This document shows positions 7,226-12,966 of a DNA stretch of 12,983 nt, piece by piece. The translations under genes and the position numbers were made by a program. The notes under the pieces were generated by a model. It had not been told where the DNA came from and did no database searches. It saw only the letters and a program-made list of their open reading frames with translations. The DNA is from an uncultured Prevotella sp. (lineage in GTDB: Bacteria > Bacteroidota > Bacteroidia > Bacteroidales > Bacteroidaceae), in NCBI GenBank assembly GCA_900541335.1, contig UQJC01000055.1, forward strand, positions 1 through 12,983, in the 5' to 3' direction. Position 1 is the first letter of the stretch, and each line of letters opens with the position of its first letter.

Positions 7226-7245
7226 ATCATCCGTCACGCTTGAAA

Positions 7246-7253
7246 TACCTTTG
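7246..7253 (+). promoter_or_regulatory. TACCTTTG promoter of the cassette A helical-protein gene
   Basis: An exact TAnnTTTG -7 element directly after the terminator at 7177-7225, with a predicted start near 7260 and an ATG at 7279. Cassette B has the identical octamer at 9434-9441, the same distance class before its paralogous gene. No clear -33 element. Confidence 0.65.
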
Positions 7254-7278
7254 CTCCATAATTTTTAAAGCACGAATT

Positions 7279-7713
7279 ATGGATAAGGACACCAGAATCA
7301 TCAAAATCATACTCGACGCGAACCAGGCAACGCAGACTCGCAAAAAGTACGATGAACAACGGATTAAAGCTCATCAGAATTACCTCGACGCACTACGCAG
7401 AGGAGACCAGGAAGGCATGCGACGCGCCAAAGCCGAAGAAGCACGCGCCAAGCAGGCACTCGACCGCATGATGTCGCGCACGCAAATCATCGACCGCGCC
7501 CTGCGCAACCTGGACAAGGCCACACCCAAGGAACTGAAAAAGGTCATCAAGGAAATCAATGCCGCGCTCAACAGCGGCAACGTGGAACGCAACTCACAGG
7601 AATGGCAGGAACTCACTGCCAAACTGCGCGACGCCCGACAGGAACTCCGGCAAATAAACAATGAGAGCCGCGCAGCAGCAGAAACCCAACCTTCAGAGAA
7701 AAAGAGGCGATGA
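7279..7713 (+). CDS. Charged alpha-helical protein resembling phage tail tape-measure N-terminus (cassette A)
   Basis: A 144-residue protein when started at the ATG at 7279, which follows the TACCTTTG promoter. An in-frame TTG at 7240 lies upstream of that promoter and is unlikely. It has no signal peptide or membrane segment and is almost entirely helical and charged. The opening TRIIKIILDANQATQTRKKYDEQ and the later stretch RALRNLDKATPKELKKVIKEINAALNSG...SQEWQELTAKL recall, from memory, the N-terminal region of Bacteroidota phage tail tape-measure proteins. Those are many hundreds of residues long, so this would be only the head region. The first 57 residues align without gaps to the cassette B product, sharing QA, (R/K)GD and EE at fixed spacing. 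The stop overlaps the next start (ATGA at 7710-7713), implying translational coupling to that gene. Role unknown. Confidence 0.75.
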   Translation: MDKDTRIIKIILDANQATQTRKKYDEQRIKAHQNYLDALRRGDQEGMRRAKAEEARAKQALDRMMSRTQIIDRALRNLDKATPKELKKVIKEINAALNSGNVERNSQEWQELTAKLRDARQELRQINNESRAAAETQPSEKKRR

Positions 7714-8144
7714 AGCCCCACGTGACGGCCATCGGTGCGACGCAGTTTGTAGCGCAAATGAAGCAGGGTGCGACCGCGCTCCAGGCGGCGATGCTCCAGC
7801 GTAACGAGGAACGCGCTGCGCTCACGCCCGAAGCATTGGCTAACGCGCGCCTCAAGACGGACGAGGCGTTGAAGGAGTTGCTCTTTGTGGCCGACGCGGT
7901 GATTACGATGTTTGGCGAAGAGACGCTCCCCGCGCTGGCGGCGAAGGTGAACGAACTGGTGCGCTACACGAAGCAGCACATGGTCAGCCAACCGAAGCCC
8001 GGCGAAGGCGACGACAAGAATCCTGCACCTGCGCCCGAAGGCGGCGAAGGCGGCGGGGCGGACAAGAACCCTGCACCCGGTGACGGCGGCGAAGGCTCGG
8101 GCTCGACGGGCGGCGGTGTGGTGACACCCGTGCAGCCTGCTTAA
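7710..8144 (+). CDS. Helical protein with Gly/Pro/Glu-rich tail, possibly DUF6261-related
   Basis: A 144-residue protein whose start overlaps the previous stop by ATGA, so the two are very likely cotranslated. Residues 1-93 are predicted helical (VTAIGATQFVAQMKQGATAL, then ARLKTDEALKELLFVADAVI and GEETLPALAAKVNELVRYTK). This order of motifs resembles, from memory, the C-terminal half of the Bacteroidota family DUF6261. That is a tentative match, and the function of the family is unknown. Residues 94-144 are low complexity: Gly, Pro and Glu with DKNPAP twice and a GEGSGSTGGG run, likely disordered. The sequence is GC-rich compared with the hsdS region. No signal peptide or membrane segment. 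As the second gene of cassette A it probably works with the helical protein before it. Confidence 0.65.
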   Translation: MKPHVTAIGATQFVAQMKQGATALQAAMLQRNEERAALTPEALANARLKTDEALKELLFVADAVITMFGEETLPALAAKVNELVRYTKQHMVSQPKPGEGDDKNPAPAPEGGEGGGADKNPAPGDGGEGSGSTGGGVVTPVQPA

Positions 8145-8162
8145 CGCGGACGGCGGAAACTG

Positions 8163-8223
8163 AACCACGGAATGGCACGGAAAGTCACGGAAAAATTCCG
8201 TGATTTCCGTGTATTCCGTGGTT
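8163..8223. repeat. Inverted repeat built from CACGGAA units
   Basis: The left arm contains CACGGAA three times (from 8166, 8176 and 8186), and the right arm contains TTCCGTG three times, closing with GTGGTT. The arms (8163-8192 and 8196-8223) pair almost fully around a three-base loop, the left arm having two extra bases. It follows the cassette A operon by 18 bases. Lacking a T-run, it fits a dispersed intergenic repeat of Bacteroidota or an mRNA 3'-end hairpin. Confidence 0.75.
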
Positions 8224-8255
8224 GAAGAAAAAAGGCGGCATGGCGCCCCCATTTC

Positions 8256-8264
8256 TATTCTTTG
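8256..8264 (+). promoter_or_regulatory. Weak candidate promoter for the methyltransferase-like gene
   Basis: TATTCTTTG resembles the TAnnTTTG element but has three rather than two bases between TA and TTTG. It sits 29 bases before the ATG at 8294, a sensible distance. Tentative. Confidence 0.3.
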
Positions 8265-8293
8265 AATCCTAACTAACAATTTCATACCTACCT

Positions 8294-9088
8294 ATGGCAC
8301 ACGGAGAAACCTACGAAGAGTTTGTCGACAAATTCAAACCCAAAAAGACCACCGACGACTGTTACACCCCGCCCGAAGTCTACGAAGCGGTACGGCAGTG
8401 GGTGGGCGACAATATCATGCCCCTGGCGGAAGGCGTGGAAATCGTCCGCCCCTTCCGCCCGGGCGGCGACTATCAGGCCGAAGCCTACCCCGAGGGCTGC
8501 CTGGTGCTGGACAACCCGCCGTTCTCGATCCTTGCCAGCATCGTGGACTGGTACATCCTGCACGGCATCCGCTTCTTCCTCTTCGCGCCGCAGCTGACCC
8601 TCTTCAATTATTGTAACCGCGAAGAGGTGACGGGCATCGTGTGCAACGCCCGCGTCACGTACGCGAATGGGGCGAAGGTCAGCACCTCGTTTATTACAAA
8701 CTGCTACCCGGGCGCGCCCGCCTTCGTCGTGGCAGGCGATTTGTGTAAGCTCATCGAAGAGGCCGACAGAGAAGCATTGGCGGAGAAGAAACCGAAAGCG
8801 CGTCCGCTGCTGGGCTATCCTGCCCATGTCGCAGTGGCATCCGTCCTCGGGAAGCTCGCGACGCGTGGCATTGAATGGAAGGCTCCGCGCTGTGAAACGA
8901 TGTTTGCCCGAAAGCTGGACTGCGGAAAAGGATTGTTCGGCTCGGGCTTCCTGCTCTCTGAACGGCTGGCGGCTGAACGGCGGGCGGCTGAACGGCTGGC
9001 GGCTGAACGGCTGGCGGCTCGTGAAATACAGGTGCTCCCACTCTCGGAGCGCGAACGGGAGATTGTCGCCTCGCTGTCGGGCGAATGA
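8294..9088 (+). CDS. Phage-type putative DNA adenine methyltransferase
   Basis: A 264-residue protein starting MAHGETYEEFVDKFKPKKTT. It belongs to a phage-associated family I recognise from TTDDCYTPPEVYEAV (about residues 19-33), VRPFRPGGDY (51-60), VLDNPPFSIL (71-80) and the C-terminal LLSERLAAERRAAE tract. DNPPF matches catalytic motif IV of N6-adenine methyltransferases, and the RPFxPGGDY region may form the SAM-binding part. Family members are sometimes labelled ParB in databases, without support from these motifs. Catalysis is an inference. Residues 223-242 are four (ERxAA) pentapeptides encoded by a 15-bp tandem repeat (8960-9019), a trait shared with relatives. The C-terminus is SEREREIVASLSGE. 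The gene stands between the two cassettes, and its only upstream promoter candidate is weak. It supports a phage origin for the island. Confidence 0.75.
   Translation: MAHGETYEEFVDKFKPKKTTDDCYTPPEVYEAVRQWVGDNIMPLAEGVEIVRPFRPGGDYQAEAYPEGCLVLDNPPFSILASIVDWYILHGIRFFLFAPQLTLFNYCNREEVTGIVCNARVTYANGAKVSTSFITNCYPGAPAFVVAGDLCKLIEEADREALAEKKPKARPLLGYPAHVAVASVLGKLATRGIEWKAPRCETMFARKLDCGKGLFGSGFLLSERLAAERRAAERLAAERLAAREIQVLPLSEREREIVASLSGE
8960..9019 (+). repeat. Four tandem 15-bp repeats in the methyltransferase-like gene
   Basis: The unit GAACGGCTGGCGGCT occurs at 8960, 8975, 8990 and 9005. The second copy differs by one base (T to G). Each codes for five residues of an ERLAA-type helix, so copy-number change would keep the frame and alter only helix length. 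Confidence 0.9.
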
Positions 9089-9127
9089 CCGACGCACGCG
9101 CCCCGCGCCGCAAAAACTGGGAACGAA

Positions 9128-9189
9128 AAAGACACCGAGAGCGACACCGCGAAAGAGGGGAAATAAGTATCTTTGCGGTGTCAAACCTA
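9128..9189 (+). promoter_or_regulatory. Cassette B promoter/operator, copy 2 of the 62-bp repeat
   Basis: Matches 6823-6884 at 59 of 62 positions without gaps. The -7 element TATCTTTG (9168-9175), both GACACCG copies and the inverted CGGTGTC are unchanged. The three mismatches all fall in the A/G-rich stretch between the arms, which is what one expects if the arms and the -7 box are under selection. Confidence 0.75.
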
Positions 9190-9203
9190 TAAAAGAGCCT
9201 GTT

Positions 9204-9401
9204 ATGTTTTCTTTCATCATTGCTTTTATCCTCATTTTTGGAGGTGCCGGGTTCGTCACTTCCTTCCTTTTTTATGCTTTCCATAAAGACTTTAGAGAGT
9301 GGAGCGATAAAAAGGCCGAAGAATATCGGCGCGAAGCTGCACTCAAGAAAAGACCGAGGGGAACCTTCCGCCCTAAGTCATGGCGCTACTACGGATACTA
9401 A
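9204..9401 (+). CDS. Small single-pass membrane protein (cassette B)
   Basis: A 65-residue protein from the ATG at 9204, 15 bases after the 62-bp promoter repeat. A longer reading frame runs in from the preceding gene, but the promoter fixes the start here. Residues 3-25 form one membrane segment with FILIFGGAG, matching FILIFIGEG of the cassette A protein with the same downstream Tyr. The tail is strongly basic (KKAEEYRREAALKKRPRG, ending SWRYYGY) and 27 residues shorter than in A. A hairpin terminator begins 21 bases after the stop. Shared promoter, motif and gene order make it a paralogue of the 6900-7178 gene. Function unknown. Confidence 0.7.
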   Translation: MFSFIIAFILIFGGAGFVTSFLFYAFHKDFREWSDKKAEEYRREAALKKRPRGTFRPKSWRYYGY

Positions 9402-9421
9402 AAAATGTCCTTTCTCTACGC

Positions 9422-9473
9422 AAACAGCGTGTGTACCTTTGGAGCAAATCCAAACTACACACGCTGTTTTTTT
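9422..9473 (+). terminator. Terminator hairpin enclosing a promoter
   Basis: AAACAGCGTGTGTA (9422-9435) pairs perfectly with 9456-9469. Inside, TTTGGA (9438-9443) pairs with TCCAAA (9449-9454). The T-run (9467-9473) ends directly at the ATG at 9474. It should end the cassette B membrane-protein transcript. The -7 element TACCTTTG (9434-9441) lies across the top of the left arm and the loop, so the next gene's promoter is inside the terminator. Confidence 0.85.
9434..9441 (+). promoter_or_regulatory. TACCTTTG promoter of the cassette B helical-protein gene
   Basis: An exact TAnnTTTG octamer, identical to the one before the cassette A helical gene (7246-7253). The predicted start is near 9448, giving a leader of about 26 bases made of the right half of the hairpin plus the T-run. 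Confidence 0.6.
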
Positions 9474-10013
9474 ATGAACTCAAAAGAAATCAAAGAAGTA
9501 GTCCTGCTCCTTAACACCTCACAAGCGAGCAAGAACATTGACAACCTCAAAAATAAACTGGAGGAAACCCGGCGACTGAAAGAGGAAGCGTTTAACAAAG
9601 GAGACGACAAAGCCTTTAAGAAGCTGGGGCAGGAGGAACAAAAATCGAACGCCAGTAAAGCCAGACTACATCGAAGTATTCTACCTGCCCCCTACGGTCG
9701 ATTCTCAATCGAAACACACTTGCACAACTACACCCCCACGTCCGATTCTAAATCGAACGGCATTGCACCACTGCACCCTACGGTCGATTCTCAATCGAAA
9801 CCTACTTGCAGACCTGCACCCCACGTCCGATTCGAAATCGAACGGCATTACACCACTGCACCCTACGGTCGATTCTCAATCGAAACCTATTTGCAGACCT
9901 GCACCCCACGTCCGATTCGAAATCGAACGGCATGGCACACGGAGATGACCCAGGCCAGAAATCACAGAAGGGATGGAAAGAATACTTTGGGGACTATGGG
10001 GAGACTCGATTAG
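9474..10013 (+). pseudogene. Truncated tape-measure-like helical protein gene (cassette B) running into a repeat array
   Basis: The ATG at 9474 starts a product whose first 57 or so residues (MNSKEIKEVVLLLNTSQASK..., then FNKGDDKAFKKLGQEEQK) align without gaps to the cassette A protein, sharing QA, GD and EE at equal spacing. From about base 9641-9690 the similarity ends and the frame continues through the repeat array as a biased sequence rich in Pro, Thr, Arg and Ser (PYGRFSIET, HPTVDSQSKP, PHVRFEIERH). It stops at 10011-10013 after 179 codons. The later helical half (DRALRNLDKATPKELKK region of A) is absent and so is the coupled second gene. Most likely the repeats replaced the 3' part. 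Whether the chimaeric protein is made or stable cannot be told. Confidence 0.6.
9690..9933 (+). repeat. Tandem array of alternating 43- and 42-bp repeats (85-bp higher-order unit)
   Basis: Copies start at 9690, 9776 and 9861 (periods 86 and 85), and the third ends near 9933. Each copy has two related halves. Half A carries CTACGGTCGATTCTCAATCG, and half B carries CCACGTCCGATTCGAAATCG. Both start CCCYACG and end near CTGCA, so the array is six alternating copies of one ancestral motif of about 42 bp. Each half has a small palindrome (CGATT-NNN-AATCG). A weaker match, AAATCGAACGCCA, lies at 9642-9654 within the preceding gene. There are no stops in any + frame. Confidence 0.88.
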
Positions 10014-10060
10014 CATCTGCTTTCCACAAAAACACTTACAAACTGTCCTTTATACAATAA
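9932..10060 (+). CDS. Possible 42-residue gene start fragment after the repeat array
   Basis: The ATG at 9932, in the last B half-repeat, opens 42 codons (MAHGDDPGQKSQKGWKEYFG, ending YKLSFIQ) to TAA 10058-10060. The composition is protein-like, with W, Y and F and no low complexity. The first 14 bases, ATGGCACACGGAGA, equal the start of the methyltransferase-like gene at 8294, after which the two diverge. It may be the remains of another MAHG-starting gene or chance. I recognise no family. Confidence 0.25.
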   Translation: MAHGDDPGQKSQKGWKEYFGDYGETRLASAFHKNTYKLSFIQ

Positions 10061-10155
10061 AGTAAGCCTCTTGTTGGTTTCTGTATTAGTAAAGGGAAGA
10101 ACGGCTGCGAGTTCGGCTCTTCCCATTTGATTCATCTCCAACTCATCTTATTTCT

Positions 10156-11196
10156 ATGTTAGCATATACTTACATCCGTCAAGGCGTATTTGAAATGACG
10201 GAAAAACCTAAGCCACAACTCATTGATCCGAAGGATGCCCTTGTCCGTGTCACTTTGAGCAGCATCTGCAGCAGTGACCTACATATAAAGCACGGCAGTG
10301 TACCCCGCGCTGTGCCGGGCATTACGGTAGGCCACGAAATGGTAGGTGTGGTCGAGGAGGTGGGCGAAGCGGTGAAGACCGTGAAACCTGGTGACCGCGT
10401 GACGGTGAACGTGGAAACTTTCTGTGGCGAATGCTTCTTCTGCCAACACGGCTATGTCAATAACTGTACCGACCCGCACGGCGGTTGGGCTTTGGGATGC
10501 CGCATTGACGGCGGACAGACAGAATATGTACGCGTGCCCTATGCAGACCAGGGATTAAACCGCATTCCCGACACGGTGAGCAACGAACAAGCTCTCTTGG
10601 TGGGCGATGTGTTGGCCACGGGATTTTGGGCAACACGCATTTCTGAAATAACACCCGAAGACACGGTGCTGATTATCGGTGCCGGACCGACGGGCATCTG
10701 TACCCTACTCTGCACATTGCTTCAAAAGCCGCGCCGCATCATCGTCTGCGAAGCGTCTGCCGAACGCCGCCGCTTTGTCAACGAACACTACCCGTCGGTG
10801 TTGACGGTAACACCCGATGACTGTCGTGACTTTGTCTGCAAGCACAGCGACCACGGTGGAGCAGACGTGGTCATTGAGGTGGCAGGTGCCCCCACGACAT
10901 TCCGTCTGGCCTGGGAATGCGCCCGCCCCAATGCCCTCGTCACGGTTGTGGCACTTTATGACCAGCCTCAACAATTACCCCTGCCCGATATGTACGGAAA
11001 AAATCTGACCTTTAAGACAGGCGGTGTAGACGGTTGCGACTGTGCCGAAATACTCCAACTGATTGCTGAAGGTAAGATTGACACTACGCCACTCATCACC
11101 CATCGCTTTCCCCTCGACCGCATCGAAGAAGCCTACCGCTTGTTTGAAGCCAAGGAAGACGGCGTGATTAAGGTGGCCATTACGCCACGACAATAA
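10156..11196 (+). CDS. Zinc-dependent alcohol dehydrogenase, MDR superfamily
   Basis: A 346-residue cytoplasmic medium-chain dehydrogenase. Catalytic zinc ligands expected for the Thermoanaerobacter secondary-alcohol dehydrogenase type are present: C38, H60 (GHE, 59-61) and D151 (VGDVLATGFWAT). The structural zinc site is complete: C90-x2-C93-x2-C96-x7-C104. The Rossmann motif is GAGPTG (175-180). An acidic residue ends the second beta strand (IIVCE199AS), which favours NAD(H) over NADP(H). The length is normal for the family. It likely oxidises or reduces a small alcohol/ketone or a polyol, and the substrate cannot be read from sequence. The start MLAYTYIRQGVFEMTEKPKP matches the family's first strand. 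No exact TAnnTTTG element lies in the 95 bases upstream. The alpha-galactosidase gene follows 112 bp later on the same strand, separated by a repeat-like hairpin region, so an operon is possible but not shown. Confidence 0.92.
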   Translation: MLAYTYIRQGVFEMTEKPKPQLIDPKDALVRVTLSSICSSDLHIKHGSVPRAVPGITVGHEMVGVVEEVGEAVKTVKPGDRVTVNVETFCGECFFCQHGYVNNCTDPHGGWALGCRIDGGQTEYVRVPYADQGLNRIPDTVSNEQALLVGDVLATGFWATRISEITPEDTVLIIGAGPTGICTLLCTLLQKPRRIIVCEASAERRRFVNEHYPSVLTVTPDDCRDFVCKHSDHGGADVVIEVAGAPTTFRLAWECARPNALVTVVALYDQPQQLPLPDMYGKNLTFKTGGVDGCDCAEILQLIAEGKIDTTPLITHRFPLDRIEEAYRLFEAKEDGVIKVAITPRQ

Positions 11197-11202
11197 ATAA
11201 GT

Positions 11203-11280
11203 GTTGAGGAGTTGAAGGCTAAAAAGCTTAAGTAGGTGTTGAAAGTCCTTGCTTGATGGATAAACTCTTTACTCCTAAAC
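11203..11280. repeat. Degenerate hairpin repeat related to the one at 2229-2330
   Basis: GTTGAGGAGTTGAAGG (11203-11218) and ACTCTTTACTCCTAAAC (11264-11280) are imperfect inverse copies. They share wording with the arms of the hairpin at 2229-2330 (GTTGAGGAGTTGA, CAACTCCTAAAC). It fills most of the gap between the dehydrogenase and alpha-galactosidase genes and may be a weak terminator or a dispersed intergenic repeat. Confidence 0.45.
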
Positions 11281-11308
11281 TATAATTCATAGCTCCCTTT
11301 AGATACTT

Positions 11309-12931
11309 ATGTTTCCCAAACGATACGCATTGCTGGCTTTATCGGCTGCGCTTTCACTCAGCCTTGCCGCTCTGTCATACGAACGCCCCACCATGGGATG
11401 GAGTTCTTGGAATACCTATCGCGTCAATATTCATGCCGACCTCATTCTGAAACAGGCCGAGGCGATGGTCAGCCAAGGCCTTAAGGAGGTGGGCTACCAA
11501 TACATCAACATAGACGATGGATTCTTTGGTGGACGTGATGCGCAAGGCAAACTGCGTGTGCATCCCGAACGCTTCCCCCAAGGACTCCAGCCCCTCATTG
11601 ACCGCATTCACCACTTAGGGTTGAAAGCGGGCATTTATTCCGATGCCGGACGAAACACTTGCGGGCATTATTGGGATCAAGACAAACTGGGGAGGGATGT
11701 TGGCTTTTACGGTCACGACCAACAGGACGCTGACTTTTTCTTCAAACAACATGATTTTGACTTTATCAAAATAGACTTCTGCGGTGGCGATGCGCGTCAA
11801 AACGCCGAGCACTTGGATTTGGACGAACGCGAACGGTACACGGCGATTCGCAAAGCCATCGACCAAACGGGGCGCAAGGATGTGCGCGTCAACGTGTGTC
11901 GATGGAATTTCCCGGGTACCTGGGTACACCAAATCGGTTCGTCCTGGCGAATTGATGCGGACATTACAGCCGATTGGGATGCCGTGAAACGCATCATCAG
12001 CAAGAACCGTTACCTCTCGGCCTATGCTACCGAAGGGCATTACAACGATATGGACATGTTGGAGATCGGACGTGGACTATCGGAAGCTGAAGAACGCACT
12101 CACCTGGGAATGTGGTGCATACAAAGTTCGCCGTTGCTGATTGGCTGTGACTTGACAACAATTGCTCCCTCCTCTTTGGCATTACTCAAAAACCGCGAGC
12201 TCATCGCCATCAACCAAGACCCGTTGGCCTTACAAGCGTATGTGGTGAAGGTCGTAGGAGGCGTATATCTATACGTAAAAGATGTACAGACGCTGCAAGG
12301 TACCCGACGCGCCGTAGCCATCTACAATCCAACGGAACAATCCCGGTCGTTTATGCTGAACATGGCTGATGTTGACCTAACGGGAAATGTCACTGTGCGC
12401 GATGTCTTTGCCCAAAAGAATCTGCAGGAAGTCACTACGGGAAAACTTACGGTCGAAGTTCCCAAACATGACACACGTATTTTCATTCTTCAGGCAGAGG
12501 GACGCCAGGAACGCACCGTCTACGAGGCTGAAACGGCCTGGTTGGAACGTTTTCAGTGTTTAGGCATCAATCATCGACTGGGGCATGCCGCCTACCAGGA
12601 TGCACCCAACTGTTCGGGTGGCGGCAAAGTGAGCTGGTTGGGCAATCACCCTGACAATTACTTGGAATGGCGCAATGTATATAGCCTAAAAGGCGGTTCG
12701 TACACGATGACCTTGGACTATCTGACGGAAGAAGCGGGAGAGGTCTACTGCCGTATCAACGATGGGAAAGAGTTTCCCATCCAGGTAACGGGTGGTGCCA
12801 AAGGGCAAATACAGTCGGTCAAGGTGCCGATTGTACTGAAAAAAGGAAAGAATGTCATCCGCCTTAGCAACGCAGCTGCCTGGTGTCCCGAAATCGACCG
12901 AATGACGCTCGAACCTGAACGTTCTAAATAA
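11309..12931 (+). CDS. Secreted alpha-galactosidase, GH27, with C-terminal CBM-like domain
   Basis: A 540-residue enzyme predicted to release terminal alpha-galactose from oligosaccharides or galactomannan. Residues 1-23 are a signal peptide (RYALLALSAALSLSLAALS), placing it in the periplasm or outside. The GH27 barrel (about 24-310) shows MGWSSWN (29-35), the substrate-binding pair IDDG (68-71), the nucleophile D156 in FIKIDFCGG, and the acid/base D218 in SWRIDADITADWD (R214 then D218, the RxxxD spacing of the family). YNDMDMLEIG and SSPLLIGCDL are also typical. Residues 311-395 form the usual C-terminal beta domain. Residues 404-535 form a beta-sandwich resembling CBM35/CBM6 (YEAETAWLERF, NHPDNYLEWRNVYSLKGGSYTMTLDY, ending CPEIDRMTLE), probably binding the polysaccharide. 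No frameshift or missing catalytic residue. A hairpin begins at the stop codon. Confidence 0.93.
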   Translation: MFPKRYALLALSAALSLSLAALSYERPTMGWSSWNTYRVNIHADLILKQAEAMVSQGLKEVGYQYINIDDGFFGGRDAQGKLRVHPERFPQGLQPLIDRIHHLGLKAGIYSDAGRNTCGHYWDQDKLGRDVGFYGHDQQDADFFFKQHDFDFIKIDFCGGDARQNAEHLDLDERERYTAIRKAIDQTGRKDVRVNVCRWNFPGTWVHQIGSSWRIDADITADWDAVKRIISKNRYLSAYATEGHYNDMDMLEIGRGLSEAEERTHLGMWCIQSSPLLIGCDLTTIAPSSLALLKNRELIAINQDPLALQAYVVKVVGGVYLYVKDVQTLQGTRRAVAIYNPTEQSRSFMLNMADVDLTGNVTVRDVFAQKNLQEVTTGKLTVEVPKHDTRIFILQAEGRQERTVYEAETAWLERFQCLGINHRLGHAAYQDAPNCSGGGKVSWLGNHPDNYLEWRNVYSLKGGSYTMTLDYLTEEAGEVYCRINDGKEFPIQVTGGAKGQIQSVKVPIVLKKGKNVIRLSNAAAWCPEIDRMTLEPERSK

Positions 12932-12966
12932 GGTTGGAAGTCCGACCGGAGTGACTCCCCAACCTT
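12930..12966 (+). terminator. Weak hairpin at the end of the alpha-galactosidase gene
   Basis: AAGGTTGG (12930-12937) pairs with CCAACCTT (12959-12966), and AGTC/GACT can pair inside. It overlaps the stop codon. The following bases are C-rich rather than a T-run, so it may be an imperfect terminator or an mRNA end hairpin. Confidence 0.4.

Noticed and set aside
8294..9088. ParB chromosome-partitioning protein
   Set aside because: Relatives carry this label, but no ParB motif or helix-turn-helix is visible. DNPPF and TPPEVY fit a methyltransferase-like fold better.
7380..9259. Long - strand open frames (7380-8285 and 8288-9259)
   Set aside because: They mirror GC-rich + strand genes with recognisable starts, overlaps and promoters. 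Their products are Arg/Ser/Ala-rich and lack domains.
9700..9930. Integron attC sites
   Set aside because: The small CGATT/AATCG palindromes are too short, lack the paired R/L core sites, and no cassette genes or integrase are present.
9690..9933. CRISPR array
   Set aside because: The whole 85-bp unit repeats, including what would be spacers. There are no unique spacers and no cas genes.
10091..10130. Terminator before the dehydrogenase gene
   Set aside because: GGGAAGA/TCTTCCC can pair (7 bp), but the loop is long and no T-run follows, so support is insufficient.
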